From assembly GCF_009727055.1 (NCBI RefSeq), contig NW_024064458.1, positions 453,717-517,716 on the forward strand: a DNA stretch of 64,000 bases, read 5' to 3'. This document shows, in pieces, positions 46,941 through 57,890 of the stretch; within the stretch, counting starts at the first letter, position 1, and each line of letters opens with the position of its first letter. The DNA is from Benincasa hispida (Eukaryota > Streptophyta > Magnoliopsida > Cucurbitales > Cucurbitaceae). The notes under the pieces are model-generated. The model did no database searches and was not told where the DNA came from. It saw nothing but the letters and a program-made list of their open reading frames with translations. The position numbers and the translations under genes are program-made.

Positions 46941-48394
46941 TGCCTGACGCCTTGTGCTCAACATCTTGTTCTCTCCGGTCTCGCTCACGCATTCTCAACG
47001 CATGAACAACTCTTGGCAACACCTCTTGCCAACGCTTCGGCCAACATGCGTTCAACCTCACAAGTTCACACATGGTTGCCTTCGGCTTCACACTATACTT
47101 AGCCTCATCTTATACGTTAACACCATACACATGGTTTCTTTTGACTTTACACTTAGCCAAATTTCACTAATTAAGGCTTATCTCCAAACTTCTCAAGGAA
47201 AATCTATTCAACACTTAGTAATTTCCTTCTCTCCAACATAGGATTTAACTTTCTTTTAGTTAATTCCCTTAATTACTTGTTTAAGTAGGGAAAATTGAAA
47301 TTCATGGTTCGCACATGGACACAACATGTTCTACAGTGCATAAGAGTGCAATTATGGGTCTATAGTGGTTTGTCCCATAGTTAATGAATATTGATTAATA
47401 TAATTAAAAAGTTTAATTAATTACTCTTTGATCATTGAAACTTTGTAGGTTCATTAGGTTCTCATACTATCTCACAACGGATTAACAAGGACCATAACTT
47501 GCAAGAATAATTTGAATTGTCCAAATTAGCTCAGGGAAATACATATTAAATGCATATGTTATTATTAATATAAAGTATAATGTGTATCAATACATTATAA
47601 TATATAGTTAATAATAAATATGATTTATAATTAAAACTATATATTTTGGGATTATTAATTTGACTGAGATTCAAATATTAAATTAATATAAATAAGATCT
47701 ATATTAAAATTATAGATTAAGAGTTAATATGAATCAGATTCATATTAAAATTATAGGTTATGAGAGAAATGTACGTTTGAATATGATTCAAATATATAAT
47801 TAAATATTGGATATTTAATGAGTTTTATTTTATTTTATTTAATTAAAATAAACTATTTTAACTAAATTAAATAAAAACCACTCCCCTTAACGATGAGGAT
47901 TGGTGATGGACAGGGAGTTACAATTCCCTCTCACGTTAAAAACCATTCCTTCTGCAGTTTGCAAGATGTTAATACACTCTCAGCAAAAAATAAATCTCTC
48001 TCTCAATTGACACAGTGAAGAAAGTTCTCTGCAAAAATTATTTTACCCTTTTCTCTTTAAAGCACTTCCAAGTGAGATTCCTTGTCAAAGATATAGTTGA
48101 GAAGATCAATTGGAGGCATCCAATTTATAGAAAAAGAGACCTCAATTTATTGAGAAAAGGCTTGGAGAATAATTGAAAACAATCTTCAAAGGTAATTCTT
48201 TCTAAAACCTATTTATGCTTAACCTTAAAATAATTACAGCATGTTGATGTGTGTTTTATTTTTAACTTTCTATAATTCCATCTCCCCAAAATCCAAACAA
48301 AAGTGTTAATATCTTCCATTGTAGGATCCAATCCCATCAAGTTCAATTGTTCATCTCTTTTTTTTTTTTTTTGTTTTTTTTTTTTGTTTTTTTA

Positions 48395-49335
48395 GATGAT
48401 ATGCTCATAGTTGCAAAGTCCATGTTTGATATTCAAAAGTTGAAGGATCTTCTCAATGTTGAGTTTGATATGAAGGATTTGGGTGCTGCACAAAATCTTT
48501 TGGTATGGAGATCTATAGGGTTAGAGATAAAGCTTTTCCTATCACAAAAAGACTATTCATAAGATATTATTCAAGTTTGGTATGTCATCAGCAAAGCCTA
48601 TAGATACTCCTAATATTACAAATTCTCGTTCGCCATCTGTATTTTCATCACAGTCTGAAGGTAAGTAGGGGTATATGTCTCGAGTTCCATATGTTAGTAC
48701 TGGGAAGTCTGATGTATGCTCTAATTTGTACTAGGCCTAATCTATCCCATAATGTTAGTGTTGTCAGTAGGTTCATGGGTCAACCTGGAAAGGAACACTA
48801 GCAAGCTATTAAGAGGAGTTTTCATTACCTTAGAGGTACGTCTTATGTTCATCTCATTTGTGAGAATGATACAAAGTGTTTGGTGATGGATTATTCTGAT
48901 TTTTATTATGCTAGAGATGTAGATAGTAGGAGGTCTTTGACTGGTTATGTATTCACTCTAGGTGTTCCGTTGTTAGTTGGAAGGAAAAATTACAACCTAC
49001 AGTTACTTTGTCTACTATTGAAGCAGAGTGCATGGACTTTTCAGAAGCTGCTAAAGAGGGAATATAGTTGAAAGGGCTTGTTGGTGATCTTGATTTACAT
49101 CATCATTGGACTATTGTATATTGTGATAGTTTAAGTGCAATATGCCTAGAAAAGGATGAAGTTCATCATGAGAGGACCAAATACATAAACGTAAGATATC
49201 ACTTCTTAAGAAATGAACAACGATTTAAGATAATGAAATTTGGTATTGGTGGTAATCCTGTTGATATGTCCCTTATGTCGATTCTACATGGCATGTTCCA
49301 ACATTGTTTGAACTTGCTGAATGTTCTGAATTGTT
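48395..49335 (+). pseudogene. Copia reverse transcriptase end and RNase H remnant
   Basis: Starts at the catalytic DDM of reverse transcriptase (DDMLIVAKSM), continues LNVEFDMKDLGAAQ, LFLSQKDYS, MSRVPYV, the RNase H block SRRSLTGYVFTLG, then CDSLSAICLEKDEVHHERTKYIN. Reverse transcriptase copies the RNA genome to cDNA and RNase H removes the template. Several frameshifts and stops (for example at about 48562, 48790 and 49071) disable it. The upstream gag, protease, integrase and palm N-terminus are absent. A T-rich run (48358-48393) marks the upstream break. Confidence 0.8.
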
Positions 49336-49453
49336 AGTGGTTCCTTTTATGACACTCTAAGGCATGAGGGAGAGTTGGGTACATTTTAGTTTTCTTATGT
49401 TACATCTAATACATCTGCTATTTGTGAGAGAATTCTAGTCAAGGTGGAGTTTT

Positions 49454-49516
49454 GTTGGAATATCTTGAATTTTTTATTTGGCTCTTCGATCGACCAAGTA
49501 ATTCATTATGGATTAT
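49454..49516 (+). mobile_element. Start of a Tnt1-like copia 3' LTR
   Basis: TGTTGGAATATCTTG follows the purine-containing tract AAGGTGGAGTT shortly after the RNase H remnant, as a 3' LTR should. It is cut at 49516 by the insertion 49517-51061, and GTAACATTCTATCTAATAAA beyond 51066 is probably its continuation. Confidence 0.5.
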
Positions 49517-50458
49517 TGGCACAAGCCTTTTTGGTGTCATTTAATTCCCCAAAAGAGCCAAATATCAAAAGAAAAATTAGAAAACCGAACTACTCCTATC
49601 ACTATAAAGACATAACAATAGTGGTAAGTCTGAGTCGACCCGCAGGGAAGCACGATTTGTTTTGTTTAAGAGCCACTATTCGGTAACTTCCCACCATGTG
49701 GCTGAGGATACATCGGGGGGGGGGGGTTGTGGGTTGGTGAATGTAAAAGATAATATAATTGGATAAACATAAAATAAAAGGATAAATGTAAACAAAAGAT
49801 GAGAATTATCTAATTTCGAGAGCAAGAGAGAACCTATGTAATTTTAATCATTGAAATTCTGTTAATTGGGATATGCAATTGATTTATGTGTTCACAATAC
49901 TTGCTTGACATGACAAAGCTAGCTTCTACAAGGCAGACAACTAGCTAGGACCGAATCAAAAAAAGCATCCTAAATAAAAGTACATGCATTAAATCCTATT
50001 TGGGTTCGATAGCGATCATTTAAGACTAATCACATGCGCATCAAGCTTTAGGATTCCATTTTGTCGATTAATTAATGGGAAAGCCCTAACTCAATCAACC
50101 GATTTATTCTTGAACTAGATCAAGCATGCATCCTAAGACCCAAGACCAACCTATAAATCCATAGTATCACAATCAACTATTTGCTATGGGGGTGAATTTA
50201 AGCATAACGAATATTAGAGAAACGTGCAAACCCAAAATCAACTAGCTACGACATACATTTATGATAGGGGTATTAATCGAAACACAAATATATATAAAAA
50301 ATCAAGTAAGATTCAAGGAAACATAAATTCATTATGCATTAAATCCGAAGAACATAAATATCAAAAAAACACATAGGGTCTTTGTTCCAAAACCTAGATA
50401 GAAGTTACCTCAACATCTCATAGACAAGAAGAAGTGGAAAAGTCCAATACGACATTTA

Positions 50459-50511
<53 letters not shown>

Positions 50512-51061
50512 GTAAATTCTAATCTAAGATGCTAAAATCTGAAGGGAGAAGAAAAAAAAATCGAATTCGCCTCCAAAGTCCAATCTGACATTTACCTCCA
50601 TCGAATTCGCCTCCAAAAGATAGCATGTTTGACCTAAAATCAAAGAGAATATTTATAAAAATCGAGCTTCCATTGATTCAGACCTCGAGTGTTAGGGTAG
50701 CATTGAGGTAGCGTTGCAACGCTGGTAAAAATTTGAAGCGCGCATGGATTCAGTACTTCTTCGTCAAAATTCGTAGTGTTGCAACGCTATTCCTTCAATT
50801 GCACATTCTGTCTTATAGCGTTGGACAAGCGTTAGGCGAGCGTTGCAACTCTGTGATAGGGGCATTTTGGTAATTTCCTCTCATTTGAAGTCCGGATGCT
50901 CAAATCACCTCCAAATTGCTTCAAATTAACACCGTTCTTCACTAAATGGTCAATTCTACCTCTCGATTGCTCAGTATCTACAAAATAAGACAATAAATAC
51001 ATAAAATCCAATAACAAGCCCAAATTAAGCTAAGAATAATAGCTCTTTTTTAGAGCTATCA
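49517..51061 (+). mobile_element. Probable solo LTR (Tat/Athila-type), TSD ATTAT
   Basis: Candidate limits TGGCACAAGCC and GAGCTATCA are flanked by ATTAT at 49512-49516 and 51062-51066. It contains GAGTCGACCCGCAGGGAAG at about 49631, a 12-base G-run (49715-49726), a 51-base A-run (50460-50510) and palindromic GCGTTGCAACGC words (50700-50850). Removing it makes the flanking copia LTR read continuously, which supports the limits. No coding region. Confidence 0.55.
50460..50510. repeat. Poly-A run, 51 bases
   Basis: Uninterrupted A tract inside the LTR 49517-51061. Its exact length should be treated with care, since such runs are prone to slippage and sequencing error. Confidence 0.9.
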
Positions 51062-51066
51062 ATTAT

Positions 51067-51440
51067 GTAACATTCTATCTAATAAAATTGTTTGCCTTCT
51101 ACCCCTGGATGTAGCTACACAAATTTTTGAATTAATTTTCTATATTTTACGTTTCTTTTTATATTTCTTATTTGTCGATTTTGTAATAGTTTCTTGGATT
51201 TCATTAATGCATAGACTATTTTTAGCATGTATGTGCTTAGTGTTTTTGAACAATTGACCATTGTTTGGATGATATTTACTTGATATCTTGCTTGAGAGAG
51301 AGAGCATTATTAACATAAGAGAAATTTTTATGATTTCTCAAACCTGGATGATATGTGTTGAAAACTATTGCTGTGTTCCTCCATGATATCCTTGATGTCT
51401 GCCCACAAAGTTTGCTGCTTCAGTCTCATATTGATCTCCT
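51067..51440. other. AT-rich DNA, likely copia LTR continuation
   Basis: GTAACATTCTATCTAATAAA may continue the LTR begun at 49454. The remainder, including an AGAGAGAGAG run at 51294, shows no gene. Confidence 0.35.
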
Positions 51441-52300
51441 GACTGCTAGTTTACAATTTCAGCTGCCATAGCTGCTTGAGTTAGATGGACGATATATTGG
51501 GGCCCGGTTACCTGCAACTAATTGACTCAAAGCATTAGTAAGTGGAGCCATTTGAGCTTTAAAAAAATTTAGCTCATATAGTCCCATCACTTTGGTTGTT
51601 GATGATCTCTCACTAGGCCAATTGTAACTTGTATGGGCCATATCCTCCAAAAGAGTATGAGCTTCATGGGTTGTCTTTTCAAATATAGACCCTCCTGCGA
51701 CAACATCTAAGATGGATTTCGTGGTACTAATTAATCCATTATAAAACAATTACATTCGCATCCAGTCCAAAAATCCTTGTTGAGGACACCTCCTGAGAAG
51801 ATCCTTATACCGTTCCCATGCCTCTTAGAGCTGCTCACCATCATGTCGACGGAATATTCCAATCTCCATCCTCAGTCAGGTGGTCTTAGCTGGCGGAAAA
51901 TATTTGTTAAAAAAAATCTCGTGTCAACTCATCCGATGTCGTAATGCTTTCAGATGGGATAGTTTCTAACCAGTTCTTGGCTCGGTGCTGCAAGGAAAAA
52001 GGGAGCAGTTTTAGTTTAATAACATAATTAGAAACACCATTTCTTTTTACAGTCTCACATGTTTCAAGGCGATATGAGATGTTTATGAGGATCATCATTG
52101 GGATATTCTCTAAAATCATTGTCCCTTGCAATTTTAATCAGGCTAGGTTTTAGTTTAAAGTTGTTTGCATTGATTGGAGCATGCACAATCCTATGTTGAG
52201 CTACCTGTAAGATTGGTTTAAAATATTCCCTTATAATCTGTTGGGGTACTCATGCCATCTCCAAGATTCATCTTTTTGCACTTGAGATTTTTCCTAAAAG
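51441..52300 (-). pseudogene. Gypsy (Athila/Tat-type) gag remnant
   Basis: Minus frames read NNFKLKPSLIKIA, a capsid-like block CETVKRNGVSNYVIKLKLLP, FSLQHRAKNWLETIPSESIT, then FYNGLISTTKSILDVVAGG, AHTLLEDMAHTSYNWPSERS and FKAQMAPLTNALSQLVAG. This matches the gag of plant Athila/Tat retroelements, the structural protein that packages element RNA. The frame breaks at about 51900 and 51750, and no protease or pol follows at the left side. No LTR of the same element was found attached. Confidence 0.75.
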
Positions 52301-53526
52301 ATCTTTCTATCTTAGAATCAAAAGGCAAAAGATTAGATTTTATGGTACGTGGCATACACCACAATATCTCCACATAAAAAAAGGAAATATAAAATATACC
52401 TTAAAATAAAATCTATCCAATTCTATAAATATTAAATCAACCCATTACTCTAATCTCCAATAATGTCACCAAAAACTTGATATGAATACACGAGCACATG
52501 CGTCAAATATAATATAGAAAATTACCTTGAGAGACCGAGGATCGTCTTCTGGAGATCAAATGCCCATACTATGTTTATCTATTTTAGAATCATGTTGATT
52601 TTATTTAAGGATTGGAATCTAAATGTTTGAAAATAAATAAAAACAAATGTAAGATAGAGATTGAAATTAAAGAGATAAATATGTTTAAGAGTGTTGATTT
52701 CCATAATTCATTAATTAAGTCATGTAAAGGTTTCATGAAATACTGTGACAATGATATATTTAAGCTTATAAACTATTATCTTGATTATTATCTTTCAACA
52801 ATAATCTTTTATCAGAAATCAAGCTAAATTATGTAGTTATAAATCATAGAATTATTCCGAGTATTTACTTGTATATCGTAATTTATTCTTTTCACATAGG
52901 TTTGATTAATAGCTTAATTTCAACACATCGATTGATAAATTTCATGTATATATTGAGCCTTTCTCAATCACTCAATGAATAAGAGAAAAAATCTTTTCCT
53001 ATATTGAGCTTCGATCTTTTTTCTGAAAAAAAAAAATCATAACTCTTGTGGGAACCCTAGCCACCAATAGCGATGGAAATGTACATTCAGATAAAAAAAA
53101 TATCGAAAAACCCTAGCTGATTAAAAAATCAAGTATTATCACCACTGAGCATCACCAAAAAACCCTAGCCTATTCGAAAATCATATATCTCAACTTCAAC
53201 CATGGTAACTTCGACCTCCAGATCTCGAGCTAAGCTGTTTGCATCACCATCGTTGCGCTCGAAGTTATCATTGCCTCGCACGAAGTCATTGCCACCAACT
53301 CGCACGAAGTTGCCCTCCTTGCATGTATGAAGTCCTCACCATTGCAACCTTCACACAATCTTCCTTCTATTGCTTGTTCTGGGTTTTTACTTGCTGATTG
53401 ACCATCGTAGTCTGAAGTCCTAACCACCTCTGCCATCATCATCTCCCCGCCATACCACAACTCTGGTACCATCATCGTCGTTGCTATCGTTGTTTATAAA
53501 CTAATAATTTTTTCTCTTTTGTTCCA
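52301..53526. other. AT-rich spacer, no gene recognised
   Basis: 52340-53000 is AT-rich with frequent stops. 53030-53520 is richer in C and repeats AACCCTAGCC words ahead of a gag-like start at 53527, and may be the leader of that element. No RNA gene seen. Confidence 0.35.
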
Positions 53527-53643
53527 ATGTCAGGAGCAGAATCTCAAGTTACTAGTCTTCCGGTCATTGAAAGCAACAATACTCAAATAACATGTCACAA
53601 ACTCAAAGGTCCTAATGGTCTGTATTTTGACATCGAGAGATAG
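53527..53643 (+). pseudogene. Copia gag N-terminal fragment
   Basis: An ATG at 53527 opens MSGAESQVTSLPVIESNN and THC-like HKLKGPNG, which resembles the start of plant copia gag proteins (a Ser/Thr/Asn-rich leader, then ITxxKLxGxN). After about 30 residues the similarity ends and a stop follows at 53641-53643. It is cut by the CACTA-like sequence next to it. Short and recognised by memory only. Confidence 0.45.
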
Positions 53644-53741
53644 TCTACAACCGAGTCTGTCTTGAAGACAACTCGACAACATATATGATGTCGGGAGTTA
53701 ACTACCAACGTGATTTTGGGTGACGATTGCCCTTTTGGGAG

Positions 53742-53775
<34 letters not shown>

Positions 53776-53780
53776 TAGTG
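53644..53780. mobile_element. Probable CACTA transposon terminus
   Basis: The segment with GATGTCGGGAGTTAACTACC ends in a 30-base T-run (53745-53774) followed by GTAGTG at 53780. TTGTAGTG is the reverse of the CACTACAA end of CACTA elements. The other end was not found, so this is a fragment. The T-run may be an expanded form of the usual T-rich end. Confidence 0.4.
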
Positions 53781-54817
53781 GTAAGAGTACCAGTATACTC
53801 CGAAAAAAAAAGATAAGTGTCCTAATTTGCTTTTTAATGTCAATAATTTATTGCCAACAATAAATGATTACTGGCAACTATAAACTATCATGGTTAAGTA
53901 TATTATGACAAGTTATAATTGTCATTAATTGACTCAAGAATTTGATATTACTGTATCAATGAGTAATAAAGACAGTGAAAAAATGTCAATAATATATATA
54001 TGGCAGATTTGCAATGTCATAAGAACAACATGGAAGCTTTTTCTGGCCAAGTTTATTTTTTGAATATCATTTTAGTTCTTTAAGTACATAGTTTGCAGAA
54101 TAAATGTATGTTATGTGTGTCTCAGCCCAACGAAGATTTAAGCTTTCTTTTAATACAAGGTGCGTAGCTAATTTTGTCTAGATTTTAGTTTTTTTTTTTT
54201 TTTTTTTTAATATTATTATTATTATTATTATTATTATTTTATTATAGTGTTTGATTAGATTGATTTTCAAATAATATTTTAATTTTCAATTGCTATCTTG
54301 GCTGTTAGGATTCGAATTTTAAATATTTTGAATTACTCAGTATTTTCATAGAATTTGAAAACATTATATTTTTAATAGTTAAATGAAATCTTGGTCACTA
54401 TTATTTGAATTTTTAATTATTTTTAGTCTGTGTAAGTCATTGTTAATTCGTAATTAATAATCCAAAAATTCATTTTTATCATTTATGCAAATATCAAAAT
54501 CTTTTTGCCATTTTTTTCAAAATGAAACCTCTATTTTGCATTTTGTTATTCCTCGTGTTAACCTTATTTATTGTTTATACACAAATCATCATAAATTGCT
54601 TTAAAAGCTGGTTTTGGTTTTTCAATTTTAGGCATACCCCTTCGAGGGCCATGCCTTCACAATTTAAAAATAGCAAACGTAAGTCAAAGTGAGTTTAATA
54701 ACAATCATTGGCACGACCTTCTTGCTTATGCTACAGAAAATATTATCTTTTTATAACTTTTTATTATAGCATTTATAAAATATCCTATGAAAGATGGTTT
54801 GCGGAAGGATTGGTTGT
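53781..54817. other. AT-rich DNA with simple repeats, no gene
   Basis: Contains a 20-base T-run (54189-54208) and an (ATT)n run (54210-54240). Words such as TTGCCAACAATAAATG near 53850 could be CACTA subterminal sequence. No gene recognised. Confidence 0.4.
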
Positions 54818-54982
54818 TTAAAATTTACTCGACTCGTTCGTAGAAGTCGTTTCCTGCTTTACCGAGTCTCTACCTCTTTTCCCCTTTGGATCTGGGTCCC
54901 GTCTAGCTTCAAGACCTTCGCTGGTAGGGTCAACATTCCTCTCCTCAGTCTATCTGCTTAGCTTGACACTTCTCCTCAGCAT
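54818..54982 (-). pseudogene. Gypsy gag N-terminal fragment
   Basis: From ATG 54982 on minus: MLRRSVKLSR, a stop, TEERNVDPTSEGLEARRDPD and KGKRGRDSVKQ, a basic N-terminus like that of Tekay-type gag. It lies about 160 bp inside the LTR end at 55140, after a primer-binding-site-like TTGGTATTAGAGC, so it is the 5' coding start of the element whose 5' LTR is 55140-57890. It ends at a stop at 54818, and no further gag or pol is found to the left. Confidence 0.6.
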
Positions 54983-55139
54983 CTTTGCCTAATTATTAAG
55001 TACACATGTTAGGGACTTACTTATGGAACTTAATCTAATGCATGAACTCTCTCTTTCACCCAAAATCTTATGTTTTAATACTAAGTTAGTATAAACTAAT
55101 TCCTTAACCTTCCCAGAAACTTATGCTCTAATACCAAGC

Positions 55140-57890
55140 TGTCACACCCCGCCCCAGGATACCCTCTTAGCCTAGGAAAGGGCGTGACTGACAGCAGTTA
55201 TCAACCCTTTTGTTGACACTTACTGCCTACTAACTGTTGCTGAATAACTCTGATACCAATATATAACTGATACATAGCGGAATGTCTTTAGGCCAAAAAT
55301 TTATTAATTCAGAAACATAACATTACAACATTAGATTCATAAGTCCCAAACCCAAAAACTCTAGTCCCTATATGAACAATAGTAACATGTGTACAATATT
55401 TATAGTAACCACTTAAAACCGACGGGTTACAATATCTTTATCTTTTAGTGGCAGAGCAGATGCAGAGCTATCTTCTGAGGATTTGACCGCTACTTGTGGG
55501 GGGGAAAGGAAAACATTTGAAAACGGGGTGAGCTTGCTAGCCCAGTGAGTGACTTAAGAAAAATAACTGATTCTCATGCAAAAATCTCAATAAAGAGTTC
55601 AAACTGAAATATAAGATTCTACAGTACTTGTACTGCAGTATAAACATTTTCCAAGCATAAAGCATATAAAGCTATTTTAATCATAAAACAGTAAAACTAT
55701 TTCTCAGTGGAGAATAACCCCACTGTGGGTAAAAAACAATCCCAACACCAACTGTTAGTCAAGAGAGAACCCTTTTGCTCAATCTCTGACTCTATCTACC
55801 TACGTGCATGTGGCCATACTAAGTACCGTCATACCTTAGGTACTTCTGCTCAGATACCTTCTCAAATGTCCTTCAGTATCTGGTTGGTTTGGTACCTTCT
55901 CAAACGTCCTTCAGTACCAATAGATACCTTTTCAAATGTCCTTCAGTATCTAGTTGGACGGATACCTTCTCAAATGTCCTTCGGTATCACGTTTTAAGTA
56001 AAACTAGTCATAAATGACTTTCTTTAAAACATGTAAAGTATAACACATATAAAAACATATCTTTAAGGATACTAACGCATGCTGGGGATATTTAACACAT
56101 ATAAATACTTTTCAACAAACTTCCCACACATGCATGCATTTAAAATATTGCTTGGAAATCACTTTGTAAAACTAGTTGGCATGAGAATAATCTTCTTTAA
56201 AACATGCTTTCTATAAAAAATTGTAATTCAAACATTTTAGTCAAAATGTTTTAGTCACTCACCTCGATCGCTTAGGAACTTTTCACTCTAGTAGTTCCTT
56301 TTCTACCTCGGTTTCCCTTTTTCACCCCTAGAATCCAAATTCAACTTTCAGCTCAGATTACTCATAGTTTTAAACCTTATTTTGAGATCACTCCTTCTTT
56401 AACCATATTCTAAAATGTCTCAGGAAGCTTACCCTAAAATATGAGCTTAGAACTTCTCGTGGTTTGGCCGGAATCTCAAAATCTTCAAGACTGGCACAAG
56501 CTTATCCGACAGTCTGACCCTTCTGTCTTCTTCTCAGTTTTCAGCTCGATCCCTTCAAGCTTTTTCTCCGACAGCCCTACCTTGAAAACTAGAGTTCTAG
56601 AGCTTTCAGGTGGCTTTAGAATCACTCCAAACGAATGAGTAAATTGGGAGAACTCTTCGTCTCAATTTGATGTTGCTTTCCAGGCTTCACTGTCCAATGC
56701 GTCCTCTTTGAAATTCTACGATCAACGCATGGATTTTGGCCTCAACGAAAGGTTTGCTCAATTCTCCCACTCTTTTTAATGTATTTTTGAATTTTGATCT
56801 GAAAATGAAGTCTTCTGGCCCTATTTATAGGCGTCCAAACCTTCTCCAAAGTCGACACCACTTACTTGGCTATATGTCCAATTGTTTCCTCCTTACACCA
56901 ACAACGCAATTCTTTGATCAACACAATCTAAGTGTCCTTCTCCTATGTAGCCAATGCATGAGCTTCCAATCTGATGCAACCACCTCAAATTCTTAAGTCT
57001 TAAGGCTTAAGGCTTCCTCCCAAGAAGACACATGGTTTGATGACGTTTTCTAGGTGATCTCATCCTTTATATGCGTCCAACTCTTGGATGTTCAACGCAT
57101 AGTCCACTACTCATCGCCTAGCAACCCAACTTAGCCATCGCAATCCAACTTAGCCATCGCAAGAGCCAGCCATCAACAATGCATAGGATGGCCGCTCATC
57201 GTCGATGTATGGCTCACTAGGTATCATCGCACGACTTGCTTGGCATGGGTGCATGGTGCTTCGCATAGGTGCTGGCCACCGACGCATGGGCGTGCTGCAT
57301 AGTCGCTGGCCTCTCATCGCATGGGTGTGCTGCATAGGCACTGGTCATCGCTTGCTTGCTCGGCCGCATGGGCGTGCTCGACGCATTGATGCTCGGTAGG
57401 GCGCTTTGGTGCATGGACTGTCCGTTTGGCATGGTCGCTCGATGCATGGGCAGAGGGCGCTTGGTTGGCCACTCGACGCATTGGGCAAGGGCACTTGGCT
57501 TCGACCGCTCGACGCATGGGCTGCCTTCCAACACATGCCTTGCCTACTCTTGTACCTTCCAACGCGTCACCTCCATCTTTCTTCCTTCAGCCGCATGCCA
57601 TCACCAACAACCCTTCAAATGCATCAACACAATCCCTCCAACATATTGGTCTCTTCCAATGCATCCAACGCATCCAACGCATCCATCATCCAACGCATCC
57701 ATCATATAGGGTTATACTTAGCCAAATTTCCAAATTTTTCTCCAAAAGTCAAACTTCCAAACTTCCTCTTTTCTACTAATTTTTCACCCTTTTCTCTACC
57801 ATTCCACTCTAGTTCCATATTAACCTACTCACCTCACTGGTCTCAGTAGGGAACATACTCAAGTAGAGAAATTAGGATTCGGGGTTCACA
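55140..57890 (-). mobile_element. Gypsy 5' LTR (minus), 2751 bp
   Basis: On minus it opens TGTGAACCCCGAATCC (57890) and ends GGGGCGGGGTGTGACA (55140). Directly after comes TTGGTATTAGAGC, a primer-binding site for initiator Met tRNA. A second copy, TGGTATCAGAG, lies inside the LTR at plus 55248-55258. The family core is at about 55505-55550, and a 4-unit GATACCTTCTCAAATGTCC repeat at 55850-55990. 57090-57700 is full of ACGCATCC / ATGGGCG words whose overlapping open frames (up to 147 codons) are not genes. The start of gag follows at 54982. Confidence 0.8.

Larger units (their letters stand above)
41496..47313 (-). mobile_element. Solo gypsy LTR (minus) with two later insertions, TSD CATGG
   Basis: Plus-strand limits TGACACATCCCG at 41496 and TTCGCA at 47313 give TG...CA ends, flanked by CATGG at 41491-41495 and 47314-47318. 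On minus it resembles the LTR at 62405 from its first bases (TTCAATTTTCCCTACTTAA). It is split by the TIR element 41582-42344 and the solo LTR 43554-46266. Without those two inserts and their duplicated sites it is about 2.3 kb, normal for this family. Confidence 0.75.
41425..48330 (+). mobile_element. Copia LTR interrupted by a nest of insertions
   Basis: Left of 41496 the sequence CGTGAAGGATCGACTTACG...TTATATCCATGG matches the middle of the copia LTRs at 4230 and 25919. The match resumes right of 47313 with TGGACACAACATG and continues through an AT-rich block and a leader with CAAAGGTAA (48188) to GGATCCAATCCCATCA at about 48343. Its own first third is missing. Removing the insert restores a continuous LTR. 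Confidence 0.7.

Noticed and set aside
46740..47102. 120-codon open frame rich in Ser and His
   Set aside because: Arises from the ATCGTCTAGCG repeat array inside an LTR.
57205..57849. Several overlapping open frames up to 147 codons on both strands
   Set aside because: They lie in GC-rich repeated ACGCAT / ATGGGCG words within the LTR 55140-57890. Frames on both strands are equally open and no family motif is seen.
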